A stretch of 64,000 nucleotides of DNA from the NCBI GenBank assembly GCA_903884115.1, contig CAISDH010000033.1:1-64000 (forward strand), given 5' to 3'. Positions within the stretch are counted from its first letter, which is position 1, and the number at the start of each line of letters is the position of its first letter. This document shows positions 51,594 through 60,201 of this stretch, piece by piece. The translations under genes and the position numbers were made by a program. Source of the DNA: an uncultured Microcaldota archaeon (GTDB lineage Archaea; Micrarchaeota; Micrarchaeia; Micrarchaeales; Micrarchaeaceae). Under the pieces are notes generated by a model, which did no database searches, had not been told where the DNA came from, and worked only from the letters and a program-made list of their open reading frames with translations.

Positions 51594-52754
51594 TTATTTA
51601 GAATCTAGGATGTCCGATCTGTCCCTTGAGGCATCTATCGCATATCTGACAATGCTCTCTTCTACAGGAATCACATACTGATGTTCAAACATTTCCATTT
51701 TTCCTATCCTTATTGGAAGGCAGTATCTTGCCTGATTTTCTGATGCCTTTTTATCCAATGCAGTTGCGTTTATGATATCGTCCGTGCTTATTCCAGAAGG
51801 TATTTTTGTAGGCAAATGGAACTTGTCCAGCAACTTTTCCACTCTGTTTATATCTCCCAATGGGAATCCTGTTATCTTGTTTGCCATTCTTAGCGCCGGA
51901 AGCATGCCTATCGCAACGCAGTATCCATGCGGAATGGTATAGCTGCTCAGCATCTCAACAGCATGGCCTACAGTGTGCCCCAGATTAAGTATTCTTCTCA
52001 GCCCGTTCTCATAGGGATCTGCTTCTACAACTGTCCCTTTGATTCTGCAATTCGTTTCCGCCAGTTTGAACAAGACGTCATCTGTCATTTTCAAAACGTC
52101 TGCTGTATTCTGATCAAGATACCCAAAGAAAGCAGCATCCAATATTATTGCGTGCTTGACCGTCTCTGCCAACCCCCAAGAGTACTGTTTTGGCGGGAGC
52201 GTTTTCAGTGCAAGCGGATCGATGTACACAATCTCAGGTTGCTTGATTGCACCGAATAAGTTCTTGCCGTATTTCGTGTCTATGCCTGTCTTTCCTCCTA
52301 TTGAAGAATCTGCTTGTGCTACCAATGTTGTTGGTATTTGGATTAGGCGAACTCCTCTGTTGAAGCCTGCGGCGACAAAGCCTGCCAGATCCCCTACAAC
52401 TCCGCCGCCTAGCGCTATTATTGTCGTATCCCTTCCAAAACCACTGGCTGACAGCTCGTTTACAAGATATTCGAGAACTTCGAAGCTCTTAGACTGCTCT
52501 CCCGCGGGAAAGCCGATGCGCTTTGCCATGAAGCCGGCATCTTTGAGGTCCTTTTCTAGTGCAGTGCCGTAGATGGGTGACACGTTCGTGTCCGTTATGA
52601 TTGCAAATCTCTTTCCTAGGTTTCTTTCTTTCAAATCTTCCGGTATCTTGGATATAAGGCCATTCTCTATTACAATCGGATAAGACCTGTCCTCTTCGGT
52701 TCTCAAGTTTATTTCTAGCGTGGCTTGCCCATTGGATTTGCTTATTGCCACCAT
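51594..52754 (-). CDS. aroB: 3-dehydroquinate synthase
   Basis: Second step of the shikimate pathway. 386 residues. NAD site GGGVVGDLAGFVAAGF, then PTTLVAQADSSIGGKTGID, and the zinc His in LNLGHTVGHAVE and IPHGYC. Bacterial-type enzyme, where many archaea use a different dehydroquinate route. It is adjacent to DAHP synthase on the same strand and convergent with the 5S gene. Confidence 0.96.
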   Translation of the reverse strand: MVAISKSNGQATLEINLRTEEDRSYPIVIENGLISKIPEDLKERNLGKRFAIITDTNVSPIYGTALEKDLKDAGFMAKRIGFPAGEQSKSFEVLEYLVNELSASGFGRDTTIIALGGGVVGDLAGFVAAGFNRGVRLIQIPTTLVAQADSSIGGKTGIDTKYGKNLFGAIKQPEIVYIDPLALKTLPPKQYSWGLAETVKHAIILDAAFFGYLDQNTADVLKMTDDVLFKLAETNCRIKGTVVEADPYENGLRRILNLGHTVGHAVEMLSSYTIPHGYCVAIGMLPALRMANKITGFPLGDINRVEKLLDKFHLPTKIPSGISTDDIINATALDKKASENQARYCLPIRIGKMEMFEHQYVIPVEESIVRYAIDASRDRSDILDSK

Positions 52755-53882
52755 TCAATCACGGTGTGCGGCCAGCAGGTCGTGGGCCTCCCTAATAAGA
52801 CTCTCGGTAGTTTCCCATCCTATGCAAGCGTCTGTGACAGAGACTCCGTACTTCAGCCCCTTGAGCTCTTCGGGGTTCGCTGGGATGTCCTGCTTTCCCT
52901 CGCTGATATTGGATTCCAGCATCAATCCGATGATGCCTTTGTTCCCTTCCGCTATCTGTCCTATTACGTCGTCAAAGATCCCAGGCTGCCTCGTATGGTC
53001 CTTATTGGAATTTCCATGGCTGCAGTCAATCATCAGCCTGTCACTGAGCTCCTTCTTGCGTAACAGCGCCTGCGCCTTTCCAACGCTGACGCTGTCGTAA
53101 TTTGTGCCGCTGTCGCCTCCTCTGAGCACTATGTATGTGTCAGGGTTGCCTCTGGTCTTGACAACCGAAGGTATCCCGTACTGGTCCAAACCTATGAACC
53201 AGTGTCCCTGTTTTGATGAGATTACTGCATTTATTGCAGGTTCCACGTTGCCCGCGGTGTTGTTCTTGAATCCGATGGACATGGATGATGCTGCTGCCAA
53301 TTCGCGATATACCTGCGCTTCTGAGGTTCTGGCGCCTATGAATCCTGCCGATATAAGGTCTCCTATGTACTGTGGTATTGTTGTATCCAAAAACTCCGTA
53401 CCGGACGGGAGTCCCATATTGGCATTGTAAACCAACATCTGTCTAGCAAGGCTAAGCCCTTCATTTATCCTCTCTTCACCGTTAAGATACGGCTCGTAGA
53501 TCATACCTTTCCAGCCGACCGTTGTTCTGGGCTTTTCAAAATAAGTGCGCATCACTATCACGAACACATCCTTCACGCTTTCCGCCAAGCTATTCAGCAT
53601 GTTTGCATACTCTTCAGCTGCGTTTATGTCGTTTATGGAGCAAGGGCCCACTATCAGCATCTTCCTGTCGTCTTCGCCTCTGAGTATGGCTCTGATGGCG
53701 TTCCTGCTCTGCTCAACCGTTTCCTTCGCATCTTCTGTAAGGGGCATCTGCGTCTTGAGATAATAAGGGCTCATAAGCGGACTGTAGCTGATGACGTTAG
53801 TGTCTTCAATTTGATGGGCATTGTGTTGATTTGACATTGTATCACATATAGTGGGATTGATCAATTCATTCAAGGAATCCAA
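52755..53882 (-). CDS. 3-deoxy-7-phosphoheptulonate (DAHP) synthase, AroF/G/H type
   Basis: First step of the shikimate pathway. 375 residues of the class I-alpha type found mainly in Gammaproteobacteria and yeast. IVGPCSINDINAAEEYA, MRTYFEKPRTTVGWKG, GARTSEAQVYRELAAASSM and DCSHGNSNKDHTRQ are diagnostic. It abuts aroB with no gap. Together they look like a pair acquired from bacteria (inference). Sensitivity to aromatic amino acids cannot be told. Confidence 0.95.
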   Translation of the reverse strand: MDSLNELINPTICDTMSNQHNAHQIEDTNVISYSPLMSPYYLKTQMPLTEDAKETVEQSRNAIRAILRGEDDRKMLIVGPCSINDINAAEEYANMLNSLAESVKDVFVIVMRTYFEKPRTTVGWKGMIYEPYLNGEERINEGLSLARQMLVYNANMGLPSGTEFLDTTIPQYIGDLISAGFIGARTSEAQVYRELAAASSMSIGFKNNTAGNVEPAINAVISSKQGHWFIGLDQYGIPSVVKTRGNPDTYIVLRGGDSGTNYDSVSVGKAQALLRKKELSDRLMIDCSHGNSNKDHTRQPGIFDDVIGQIAEGNKGIIGLMLESNISEGKQDIPANPEELKGLKYGVSVTDACIGWETTESLIREAHDLLAAHRD

Positions 53883-53957
53883 CAGAATCCGGTTCTGACT
53901 TTTCTATAGGAATCCTTACCTAGCAGAGGCCGTGTCTAGATATTTAATGCTTTTGTC

Positions 53958-53977
53958 CCAGTTTTCCGCAAAACTGG
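53958..53977. other. Perfect hairpin upstream of rpl30
   Basis: CCAGTTTT and AAAACTGG pair across a CCGC loop. It lies between the divergent DAHP synthase and uL30 genes, ahead of the ATATATAT box that drives uL30. It may be a regulator site or mark the edge of an insertion; no function shown. Confidence 0.4.
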
Positions 53978-54042
53978 CAAGTGATGCAAAGCCATATATA
54001 TCTTCGACACATGATATTCTTACTTAACGAACAGCGTTTTTT

Positions 54043-54468
54043 ATGGCTGGAAAAGAGCTAGATAATAAGCTAGTTATAGCAGTAAGAATACGAGGCAGAG
54101 TCAATGTGCGCTGGGACACTGCCGAGACTTTGGACAGGCTGAGGCTTGACAAGCCAAACGCATGCGCCCTCATAAAGGTCAACGAATCATACATGGGTAT
54201 GTTGAAGAAGTGCAATAACTACATAGAGTATGGGGAAGTGGACAGCAAGACGCTCGAGAAGCTGCTCAGCAAGCACGCCAGCGGCGTAGATGCCAAGGCT
54301 GTGCTGGATGGCAGCTATCCTCTGAAGGATCTCAGGAAAGTCATGCCTTTCATGCTCCACGGCCCGACTCACGGCTATAGGAAGAGCACAAAGAAAGGCG
54401 TTGCGCAGGGCGGCTCTCTGGGCTATGCAGGTGTCAAAGTGAACGAGCTAATAAATCGCATGGTGTGA
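54043..54468 (+). CDS. rpl30: Ribosomal protein uL30
   Basis: 141 residues; VIAVRIRGRVNVRWDTAETLDRLRL and HGPTHGYRKSTKKGVAQGGSLG fit archaeal uL30. A CATATATAT box lies about 45 bases before the ATG. Followed at 2 bases by uL15, as in the spc operon. Confidence 0.95.
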   Translation: MAGKELDNKLVIAVRIRGRVNVRWDTAETLDRLRLDKPNACALIKVNESYMGMLKKCNNYIEYGEVDSKTLEKLLSKHASGVDAKAVLDGSYPLKDLRKVMPFMLHGPTHGYRKSTKKGVAQGGSLGYAGVKVNELINRMV

Positions 54469-54470
54469 TC

Positions 54471-54875
54471 ATGGTTGTAAGGAGAAAGAAGCACAACAGG
54501 AAGTATCTAGGGTCAAGGCGCTGGGGCGTAGGCAACATAAAGAATGCGAGAGGCAAGGGCAGCCGCGGCGGCGTTGGCATGGCGGGATCAAGGAAGCACA
54601 AGTTCACATTTTTGACTGCGAAAGCACCATGGCTTATCAAGGAGCACGGATTTTCCAATTGGAGGCCAAAGAAGCCCAATGAGATAACCCTGCGGGAAAT
54701 AGACGGCATGATCTGCAAATCTGCAGAGCAGAATCCTTCAATAGAGCTCAAGAGCTGCAAGGTGCTCAGCAACGGCTCCATGAGCCGGCCAGCAACGATA
54801 AAAGCACAAGCGTTCTCCGAAAAGGCAATCGAAAAGATCAAGAAAGCGGGCGGAGAGGCAGTAGTGCTGCAGTGA
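54471..54875 (+). CDS. rpl15: Ribosomal protein uL15
   Basis: 134 residues from MVVRRKKHNRKYLGSRRWG. The Gly/Arg-rich loop GKGSRGGVGMAGSRKHKF is typical. GTGTGATC precedes the ATG. The usual next gene secY is absent; a glycosyltransferase follows. Confidence 0.95.
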   Translation: MVVRRKKHNRKYLGSRRWGVGNIKNARGKGSRGGVGMAGSRKHKFTFLTAKAPWLIKEHGFSNWRPKKPNEITLREIDGMICKSAEQNPSIELKSCKVLSNGSMSRPATIKAQAFSEKAIEKIKKAGGEAVVLQ

Positions 54876-54882
54876 TGATTCA

Positions 54883-56055
54883 TTGACAGATGCGCTTAAC
54901 ATAGCTTTTTTTACGGACACGTTCCTGCCTGCAACCGATGGTGTGGTCACATCAATACTCGGGTTCAGGAAGGAGCTTGAGCGCCGAGGGCATAACGTGT
55001 ACATATTCGCAAGCGGCAACTCCAACACAAAGCGCATAAATGCGAAGGACAAGAACGTTTTCATCATGCGCGGCATGCGATTCAAGAAATATCCTCAATA
55101 CAGCCTGGCGCTCTTCCCGTTCATCGCATCGCGCAAGCTCAAGAACATGAACATCGATGTCATTCACGCGCAGACCCCGTTCATACTCGGCATGTACTCC
55201 CTGTTCTTTGCGCGTTCCAACAAGATTCCGATAGTCGGGTCTTTCCACACCATGTTTACAAACAAATCAGTCATAAAGGAGTACACAACCAATAGCAAGA
55301 TACTGATCAAGCTCCTAGTAAAATACGCATGGCCGTACGCGCGGTTCTTCTATTCAAGGTGCGACGAGGTCATAGCGCCAAGCGGCACGATCAAGAACGT
55401 GCTGGCGAAGCACAGCATAAATAACACCTTTACCGTGCCCAATGGCATAGACTTGGTAAGGTTCAACAGGAAGGTAGACGGAAGCAGGGTCAGGGAGGGC
55501 CTGACGGGCACCAGCGGCAACAAGATCGTGCTGTATGTCGGCAGGCTCAGCAAGGAGAAACGCATAGACACCCTGTTGAAGGCGGCAAGGCTGCTCAAGG
55601 ACAAGAAGATAAAGTTTGTCATAGGCGGGACCGGGCCGGCAGCATCCCTATACCAGAAGATGGCGCACAACATGCACCTAAACAACGTCAAGTTCACCGG
55701 CTTCATAAGCGACGACATGCTGCCAAAGTACTATGCCGCATGCGACCTTTTCTGCCTGCCTTCGACGTTTGACACCCAAGGCATCGTGTCTATAGAGGCA
55801 ATGGCGTGCAACAAGCCCGTAGTAGGGGCTAACTACCTTGCTCTGAAAGAACTCATAAAGAACGGCAAAAACGGGGAAAAGTTCACTCCTCTTGACCCGC
55901 ACTCATGTGCAAGGAAGATAGAGAAGGTTTTAAATCACATTGATTCATATAAAGGAATGCTTGGCACGGCTAAGCAATATTCCGTAGAGCATACTACTGA
56001 TTTGCTGCTTGATGTCTATAAGAAAGCAATTGAAGATTCAACAAATTCGTCATAG
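54883..56055 (+). CDS. GT4 family glycosyltransferase
   Basis: 390 residues starting at TTG after GTGATGATTC. The N-domain has FFTDTFLPATDGVVTSILGF, the inter-domain region VPNGIDLVRFN, and the donor site LYVGRLSKEKRIDTLL with the GIVSIEAMACNKPVVG (EX7E-like) motif. Resembles enzymes that add sugars to diacylglycerol- or polyprenol-type lipids. Cytoplasmic side of the membrane. Could feed lipid glycosylation or the AglB pathway. Confidence 0.9.
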   Translation: MTDALNIAFFTDTFLPATDGVVTSILGFRKELERRGHNVYIFASGNSNTKRINAKDKNVFIMRGMRFKKYPQYSLALFPFIASRKLKNMNIDVIHAQTPFILGMYSLFFARSNKIPIVGSFHTMFTNKSVIKEYTTNSKILIKLLVKYAWPYARFFYSRCDEVIAPSGTIKNVLAKHSINNTFTVPNGIDLVRFNRKVDGSRVREGLTGTSGNKIVLYVGRLSKEKRIDTLLKAARLLKDKKIKFVIGGTGPAASLYQKMAHNMHLNNVKFTGFISDDMLPKYYAACDLFCLPSTFDTQGIVSIEAMACNKPVVGANYLALKELIKNGKNGEKFTPLDPHSCARKIEKVLNHIDSYKGMLGTAKQYSVEHTTDLLLDVYKKAIEDSTNSS

Positions 56056-56064
56056 AGTGATTCA

Positions 56065-56766
56065 CTGCCAGAAAAAGAACCCATAAAGGCCGAAAGCGAG
56101 GCGCCTGCAGCAGTCCAGAGCGCAGAGAAGGCGGATGTCCCAAGCGCCGAGAAGGCAGGCCCGAACGCCGCGAACAAGGTGTCTCTCAACGAGCTTGTGA
56201 AAGAGGCACACAACGATCACGCGACCGAGCTGATGCAGCAGATATACGAGCTCAGGAAGCAGCGCGGCAAGCTCATCGGCCTTACAAGGCACGCAAAGCG
56301 CACCATCCCCTACAAGGAGGCGGAGGCGATGGCCATCCAGAACATGCTGGGTCCGAACGGCGGCAGGGACGCCAACGGCAAGGTTGTGTACTTAAAGAAG
56401 CTCAGGAAGGAGCTGGAGTTCAAGATATCCACCGAGGCATCATCGCTCAACGCAGAACGGGAGCTCGTGAAGCGCATAAACGACGTGAATGCGCAGCTCG
56501 ACAAGGCCCTTGAGCCCCTGAGGCTCAAGCGCAGGTTGGAGATGCTTAAATCTGACGCGGAGAGGCAGAAGGTCGTCATAACCGATTCCACAAAGCAATG
56601 CATGGAGCTGGACGTGAAGCTGGATAAGCTCTACTTTGAGCTCAAGAAGACCCTCGGCATAAACAGCACGCACAACAAGACCGTGCGCAAGCCAAACAAG
56701 ACGAATAACGCAACCCAGACAATCAATCTTGAGGATATTGCGGTAATAAAGAAGATAAACAAATAG
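56065..56766 (+). CDS. Coiled-coil protein, possible CTG start
   Basis: About 195-233 residues. The main part is a long coiled coil (ELMQQIYELRKQRGKLIG, then KLRKELEF and RLKRRLEMLKS), with a Thr/Asn-rich tail. It resembles COG1340-like archaeal coiled-coil proteins. The first standard start is GTG at 56179, with no ribosome site. The frame is open upstream to a CTG at 56065 directly after GAGTGATTCA, the same signal that precedes the neighbouring TTG and ATG starts. That would add a Pro/Ala/Glu-rich arm. Start uncertain. Confidence 0.7.
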   Translation: MPEKEPIKAESEAPAAVQSAEKADVPSAEKAGPNAANKVSLNELVKEAHNDHATELMQQIYELRKQRGKLIGLTRHAKRTIPYKEAEAMAIQNMLGPNGGRDANGKVVYLKKLRKELEFKISTEASSLNAERELVKRINDVNAQLDKALEPLRLKRRLEMLKSDAERQKVVITDSTKQCMELDVKLDKLYFELKKTLGINSTHNKTVRKPNKTNNATQTINLEDIAVIKKINK

Positions 56767-56774
56767 ATGAGTAG

Positions 56775-58085
56775 TTGAAAGTTTCTTTTTTCGGCGCTGC
56801 ACAAGAAGTTGGCAGAAGCTGCATAATGATAAGTAGCGGGGACACCGCAATACTGCTTGACGCTGGCATAAAGCTCGGGGAGGTTGAGGAGCACCCGACA
56901 ATACCTGACGATCTTCTAAGGCGCATCGACGCCGTTTTCGTAACGCACGCGCACCTCGACCACAGCGGGTACCTTCCGCACCTTTTCAGCGCGGGATACA
57001 CCGGCAAGCTCTATGCCACAAAGCCCACGCTCGAGCTTATAAACGTCATGCTCGCCGACTACATGCGGATATCAAACCCGCAGAACGTCAGCAAGGACGG
57101 CCTTGCAAGGCTGCACAAGAGCTATGAGATAGTGGAGTATGGTGAGACGGTGCGCATCAAGGGCATGAAGGTCACGCTAATACCTGCCGGCCACATACTC
57201 GGCAGCGCGATGATACACGTGACCGACGGGAAGCATTCTCTTCTGTACACAGGGGACATAAACCTTTCGAAGACGCGGCTGCTTGACGGCGCAGACACGA
57301 AGAACATTGTCGCGGACACGCTTATAACCGAAAGCACATATGGGGCAAAGGACGACGTAGCACCTTCCGAAGGTGCGGTAGCAAAGAAGATGCTCACAGA
57401 CATAAAGGAGACGCTCTTAAATGGCAACAAGGTCATAATCCCCTCGTTTGCCGTCGGGAAAGGCCAGGAAGTGCTTCTGCTGCTTGACGACTTCATGAAC
57501 TCTGGCGCGCTGCCTAAGGTGCCAATCTATGTCGACGGCATGATAAACAAGGCGATGCGCATACACAGGCACAACGTGATATACTGCAGGAAGGAGCTGC
57601 AGCGCAAGATACTCATGAGCGACTCGGATCCGTTCAAGAGCAGCAACTTCTTCCCCGTAGAGTCGCGCCAGGCAAGGAGCAAGGCCGCGAGCGAGGATGG
57701 CGCGAGCATAATAGTCACTACAAGCGGAATGCTCAAAGGCGGTCCAGTGGTCTACTATCTTCAAAGATTGGCTGGCAATCCTGGGAACAAGATCATAGTT
57801 GTCGGATACCAGGCAGAGGGTACGCCGGGAAGGGCGCTGCTTGACGGTGCAACAACCCTCAAGTTTGAGCACGCAACAGTGCACATCAAGCTTGAAGTCA
57901 GGAGCTACCACCTTTCTGGGCACGCTGACCGTCCACACCTAGAGGCGATGATACGCTCAATAAAGACGCTGAAGAACGTTTTCATAATCCACGGCGAAAA
58001 GAGCAAGTCTGAGGCTCTGAGCGGCGACATACAGAAGACTTACAAGGTCATCGTACCGGAACTCGGAACAGCGTACGATGTATAG
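56775..58085 (+). CDS. Beta-CASP metallo-beta-lactamase RNase (aCPSF-like)
   Basis: 436 residues from TTG. Metal ligands lie in THAHLDHSGYLPH and GHILGSAMIH, followed by YTGDINLSKTR. The beta-CASP cap includes SFAVGKGQEVLLLLDD and a late ligand in SYHLSGHADR. There is no N-terminal KH domain, so it is closer to aCPSF2 than to the termination factor aCPSF1. Predicted endo- or 5'-exoribonuclease for mRNA or rRNA maturation. Confidence 0.93.
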   Translation: MKVSFFGAAQEVGRSCIMISSGDTAILLDAGIKLGEVEEHPTIPDDLLRRIDAVFVTHAHLDHSGYLPHLFSAGYTGKLYATKPTLELINVMLADYMRISNPQNVSKDGLARLHKSYEIVEYGETVRIKGMKVTLIPAGHILGSAMIHVTDGKHSLLYTGDINLSKTRLLDGADTKNIVADTLITESTYGAKDDVAPSEGAVAKKMLTDIKETLLNGNKVIIPSFAVGKGQEVLLLLDDFMNSGALPKVPIYVDGMINKAMRIHRHNVIYCRKELQRKILMSDSDPFKSSNFFPVESRQARSKAASEDGASIIVTTSGMLKGGPVVYYLQRLAGNPGNKIIVVGYQAEGTPGRALLDGATTLKFEHATVHIKLEVRSYHLSGHADRPHLEAMIRSIKTLKNVFIIHGEKSKSEALSGDIQKTYKVIVPELGTAYDV

Positions 58086-59340
58086 CATGTTGAGCAGGCT
58101 CTATCAAGGCGGCCGCATACTCGGCGCGGTCAAGTCGTCTCCTGAAGATTTCATAGTTGAGGAAATAGTGGGCAAGGGCATGGCCGTAGAGGCAGGAAAG
58201 AAGTACTCTCCCGACATGCTCGGCATGGAGGAAAAACCGGGCAAGTTCTGTGTGTTCGTGATGCAGAAGAAGAACTGGAACACGGCGCAGGCCCTGAGGA
58301 CCATATCCAAGGTGCTGGGGAAAGGTATGCGCTCCATGGGGTTCGCAGGAACAAAAGACAGGATGTCGATATCTACTCAACTGTGCAGCGCCTTTGCTGC
58401 AGTGCCTGCACAACTCCTTGGGATCCACATAAAGGATATCAATATAAACGGGGCATGGACCAGCGACGCCCAGATAGAGATGGGCGGCCTGATCGGAAAC
58501 CGATTCACAGTCACAGTCAAAAATACCTCAGCGCAGGATTCGCTGGAGAAGTCTCTTGCAACGCTGAATGGGGCCTTCCCTAATTATTTCGGCGAGCAGA
58601 GATTCGGGTTCCGCAACAACAACGTCAGCATAGGCCTGTCGCTGCTCAAGGGGAATTTCGAAGAAGCTGTGATGACTTTCCTGACTGACGCCCAGAACGA
58701 GGTGCGCGAGGACGCGACAGATGCAAGGCGCAAGCTGGCAGAGACGCGCGACTTCAAGGCGGCGATGCAGTACTTCCCAAGATACCTCAAATACGAGCGC
58801 ACGATGATCGAATACTTGTCAAGATTCCCAACGAACTACGCGAACGCCATAAGGAAACTGCCTAGGTCATTGTCGCTAATGTTCGTGCATGCAGTTGAAG
58901 ACTACATATTCAACGAGGAGCTGAAGCGCCGTGTGGAAAGCGGCGCCACAGCACCGGTGGAGAATGAGCTTGTCTGCGGGGCGAACAGCTACGGCTTCCC
59001 CGACATCAAATCAGTGAGCCGCTACGTTCCTGAGATGGGTGGTGCGTTCCTGGTGGGCAACATGGTGGGCTACGATACCAAGGAGCTGACAGTCCAGGAA
59101 GCGGAGTTGCTGAGCGAATTCGGCATAAGCCTCGAGTCGTTCAAGGCGAACAGCATCAAGGAGCTGAACTGCAGAGGCGCGTTCCGGGCCATGTTCGCGC
59201 CGTACAGGTGGATTTCATCCGAGCTGGGGCATGAAGATGCAAAGCTAAAGTTTGAACTGCCTGCAGGTTCCTACGCGACAGTGCTGCTGGACGAGCTCGT
59301 GGATTCAGAAAGCCAGAACCATAATGCAGTCCCAGCATGA
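58078..59340 (+). CDS. truD: tRNA pseudouridine synthase D
   Basis: Makes pseudouridine 13 in tRNA. 420 residues. The catalytic Asp lies in GFAGTKDRMSIST (about residue 84). GNRFTVTVKN and FPNYFGEQRFGFRNNN are diagnostic, and a TRUD insertion fills the middle. Its ATG overlaps the beta-CASP stop, so the two RNA enzymes are translationally coupled. Confidence 0.95.
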   Translation: MYSMLSRLYQGGRILGAVKSSPEDFIVEEIVGKGMAVEAGKKYSPDMLGMEEKPGKFCVFVMQKKNWNTAQALRTISKVLGKGMRSMGFAGTKDRMSISTQLCSAFAAVPAQLLGIHIKDININGAWTSDAQIEMGGLIGNRFTVTVKNTSAQDSLEKSLATLNGAFPNYFGEQRFGFRNNNVSIGLSLLKGNFEEAVMTFLTDAQNEVREDATDARRKLAETRDFKAAMQYFPRYLKYERTMIEYLSRFPTNYANAIRKLPRSLSLMFVHAVEDYIFNEELKRRVESGATAPVENELVCGANSYGFPDIKSVSRYVPEMGGAFLVGNMVGYDTKELTVQEAELLSEFGISLESFKANSIKELNCRGAFRAMFAPYRWISSELGHEDAKLKFELPAGSYATVLLDELVDSESQNHNAVPA

Positions 59341-59357
59341 TCTAATTCGGTATTAAA

Positions 59358-59579
59358 ATGCGCATAAACATCAAGGTCACACCAAACGCAAAGGTTCCGG
59401 AACTCGTCAAACTCGACGACCTGAACTACCGCGTGAAGGTCAACGCGCGCGCATCAGAAGGGAAGGCAAACCTGAGGCTAGTGGAGATGCTTGCGGACTA
59501 TTTCGACGTTCCAAAATCGCATGTACTCATTTTGCATGGACTCAATAGCAGGGAAAAAGTAGTGGAAATCCTTATTTAG
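59358..59579 (+). CDS. DUF167 (YggU-like) protein
   Basis: 73 residues; INIKVTPNAKVPEL and VNARASEGKANLRLVEMLADYF with NSREKVVEI are the family pattern. Widely conserved, function unknown. 17 bases after truD, probably co-transcribed. Confidence 0.9.
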   Translation: MRINIKVTPNAKVPELVKLDDLNYRVKVNARASEGKANLRLVEMLADYFDVPKSHVLILHGLNSREKVVEILI

Positions 59580-59642
59580 TGCACAACTTGCCTGCCGTTT
59601 GTGTCGGGCTTGTGTTTGCAAAGTGCTCTGATACACTAAACC

Positions 59643-59915
59643 TCATTTTAATGACATTCCCTGCTTGTCCTGAAATTCGTTTTTCTTTGGTTTGAAAAGG
59701 TTGTCGAGCAGCGATTCTGAAAATCCACGCGTCTGGAGAGTCTCTTTCAAGACTTTGCTGTCAGATCCAACGTCAATTTCGAGTTGAGATCCAGTAAGCC
59801 TGACGAATTCGTGCGTATTCATCATTTTTTCTAAGAGCAGATCATCACATTTTTCAGAAGAAGCTTTCTGAGTTTTCATGCTCGGATTTTTTCCAATGCT
59901 AGTCATAAATGTCAA
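59643..59915 (-). CDS. Hypothetical protein
   Basis: 90 residues, unrecognised, charged, with a Lys-rich C terminus (LFKPKKNEFQDKQG). AT-rich relative to its surroundings and alone between DUF167 and tRNA-Ser. May be a genuine small gene or chance frame. Confidence 0.4.
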   Translation of the reverse strand: MTFMTSIGKNPSMKTQKASSEKCDDLLLEKMMNTHEFVRLTGSQLEIDVGSDSKVLKETLQTRGFSESLLDNLFKPKKNEFQDKQGMSLK

Positions 59916-60020
59916 TACATGTGTCCTGCGGTTCAGATATATGTACTTTTTGTTTTGGCTTTAATCAACAATGCCCTGCCTGTCACGGTACGCATTTTGT
60001 GCCACACTTTGTGATGAATT

Positions 60021-60119
60021 CGCCAGGGTAGGGATTTGAACCCTAAATGCCGCAAGGCGGCAACCAGATCTCGAGTTTCGCCATAGTTCTGGCGCGTTGC
60101 CGGATTCCGCCACCCTGGC
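60021..60119 (-). tRNA. tRNA-Ser(CGA) with a 12-base intron in the anticodon stem
   Basis: Acceptor GCCAGGG pairs with CCCTGGC, discriminator G as in Ser tRNAs. D stem GCG/CGC, long variable arm TGCCGC-CTT-GCGGCA, T arm TAGGG-TTCAAAT-CCCTA. After removing 12 bases the anticodon arm is CCAGA-CTCGAGA-TCTGG, anticodon CGA. Confidence 0.92.
60077..60088 (-). other. 12-base intron at tRNA position 30/31
   Basis: In the RNA, exon CGCC pairs with intron GGCG. The 5' cut falls in the loop after AG, and the 3' cut in bulge AAA after AA. It interrupts the 5' strand of the anticodon stem, not the loop. A relaxed bulge-helix-loop substrate that a strict BHB endonuclease would not process. Confidence 0.85.
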
Positions 60120-60201
60120 ATACAAGCAAATCGCTTAAAGCCTTAGTGCTCGTAATTAATATATCTTAGGCTCTTGCACTGTAAAGCGCAGGTATGATAC
60201 A

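Noticed and set aside
56179-56766. GTG at 56179 as the sure start of the coiled-coil protein
   Set aside because: Not excluded, but it lacks any ribosome-binding motif, while the open upstream frame has one.
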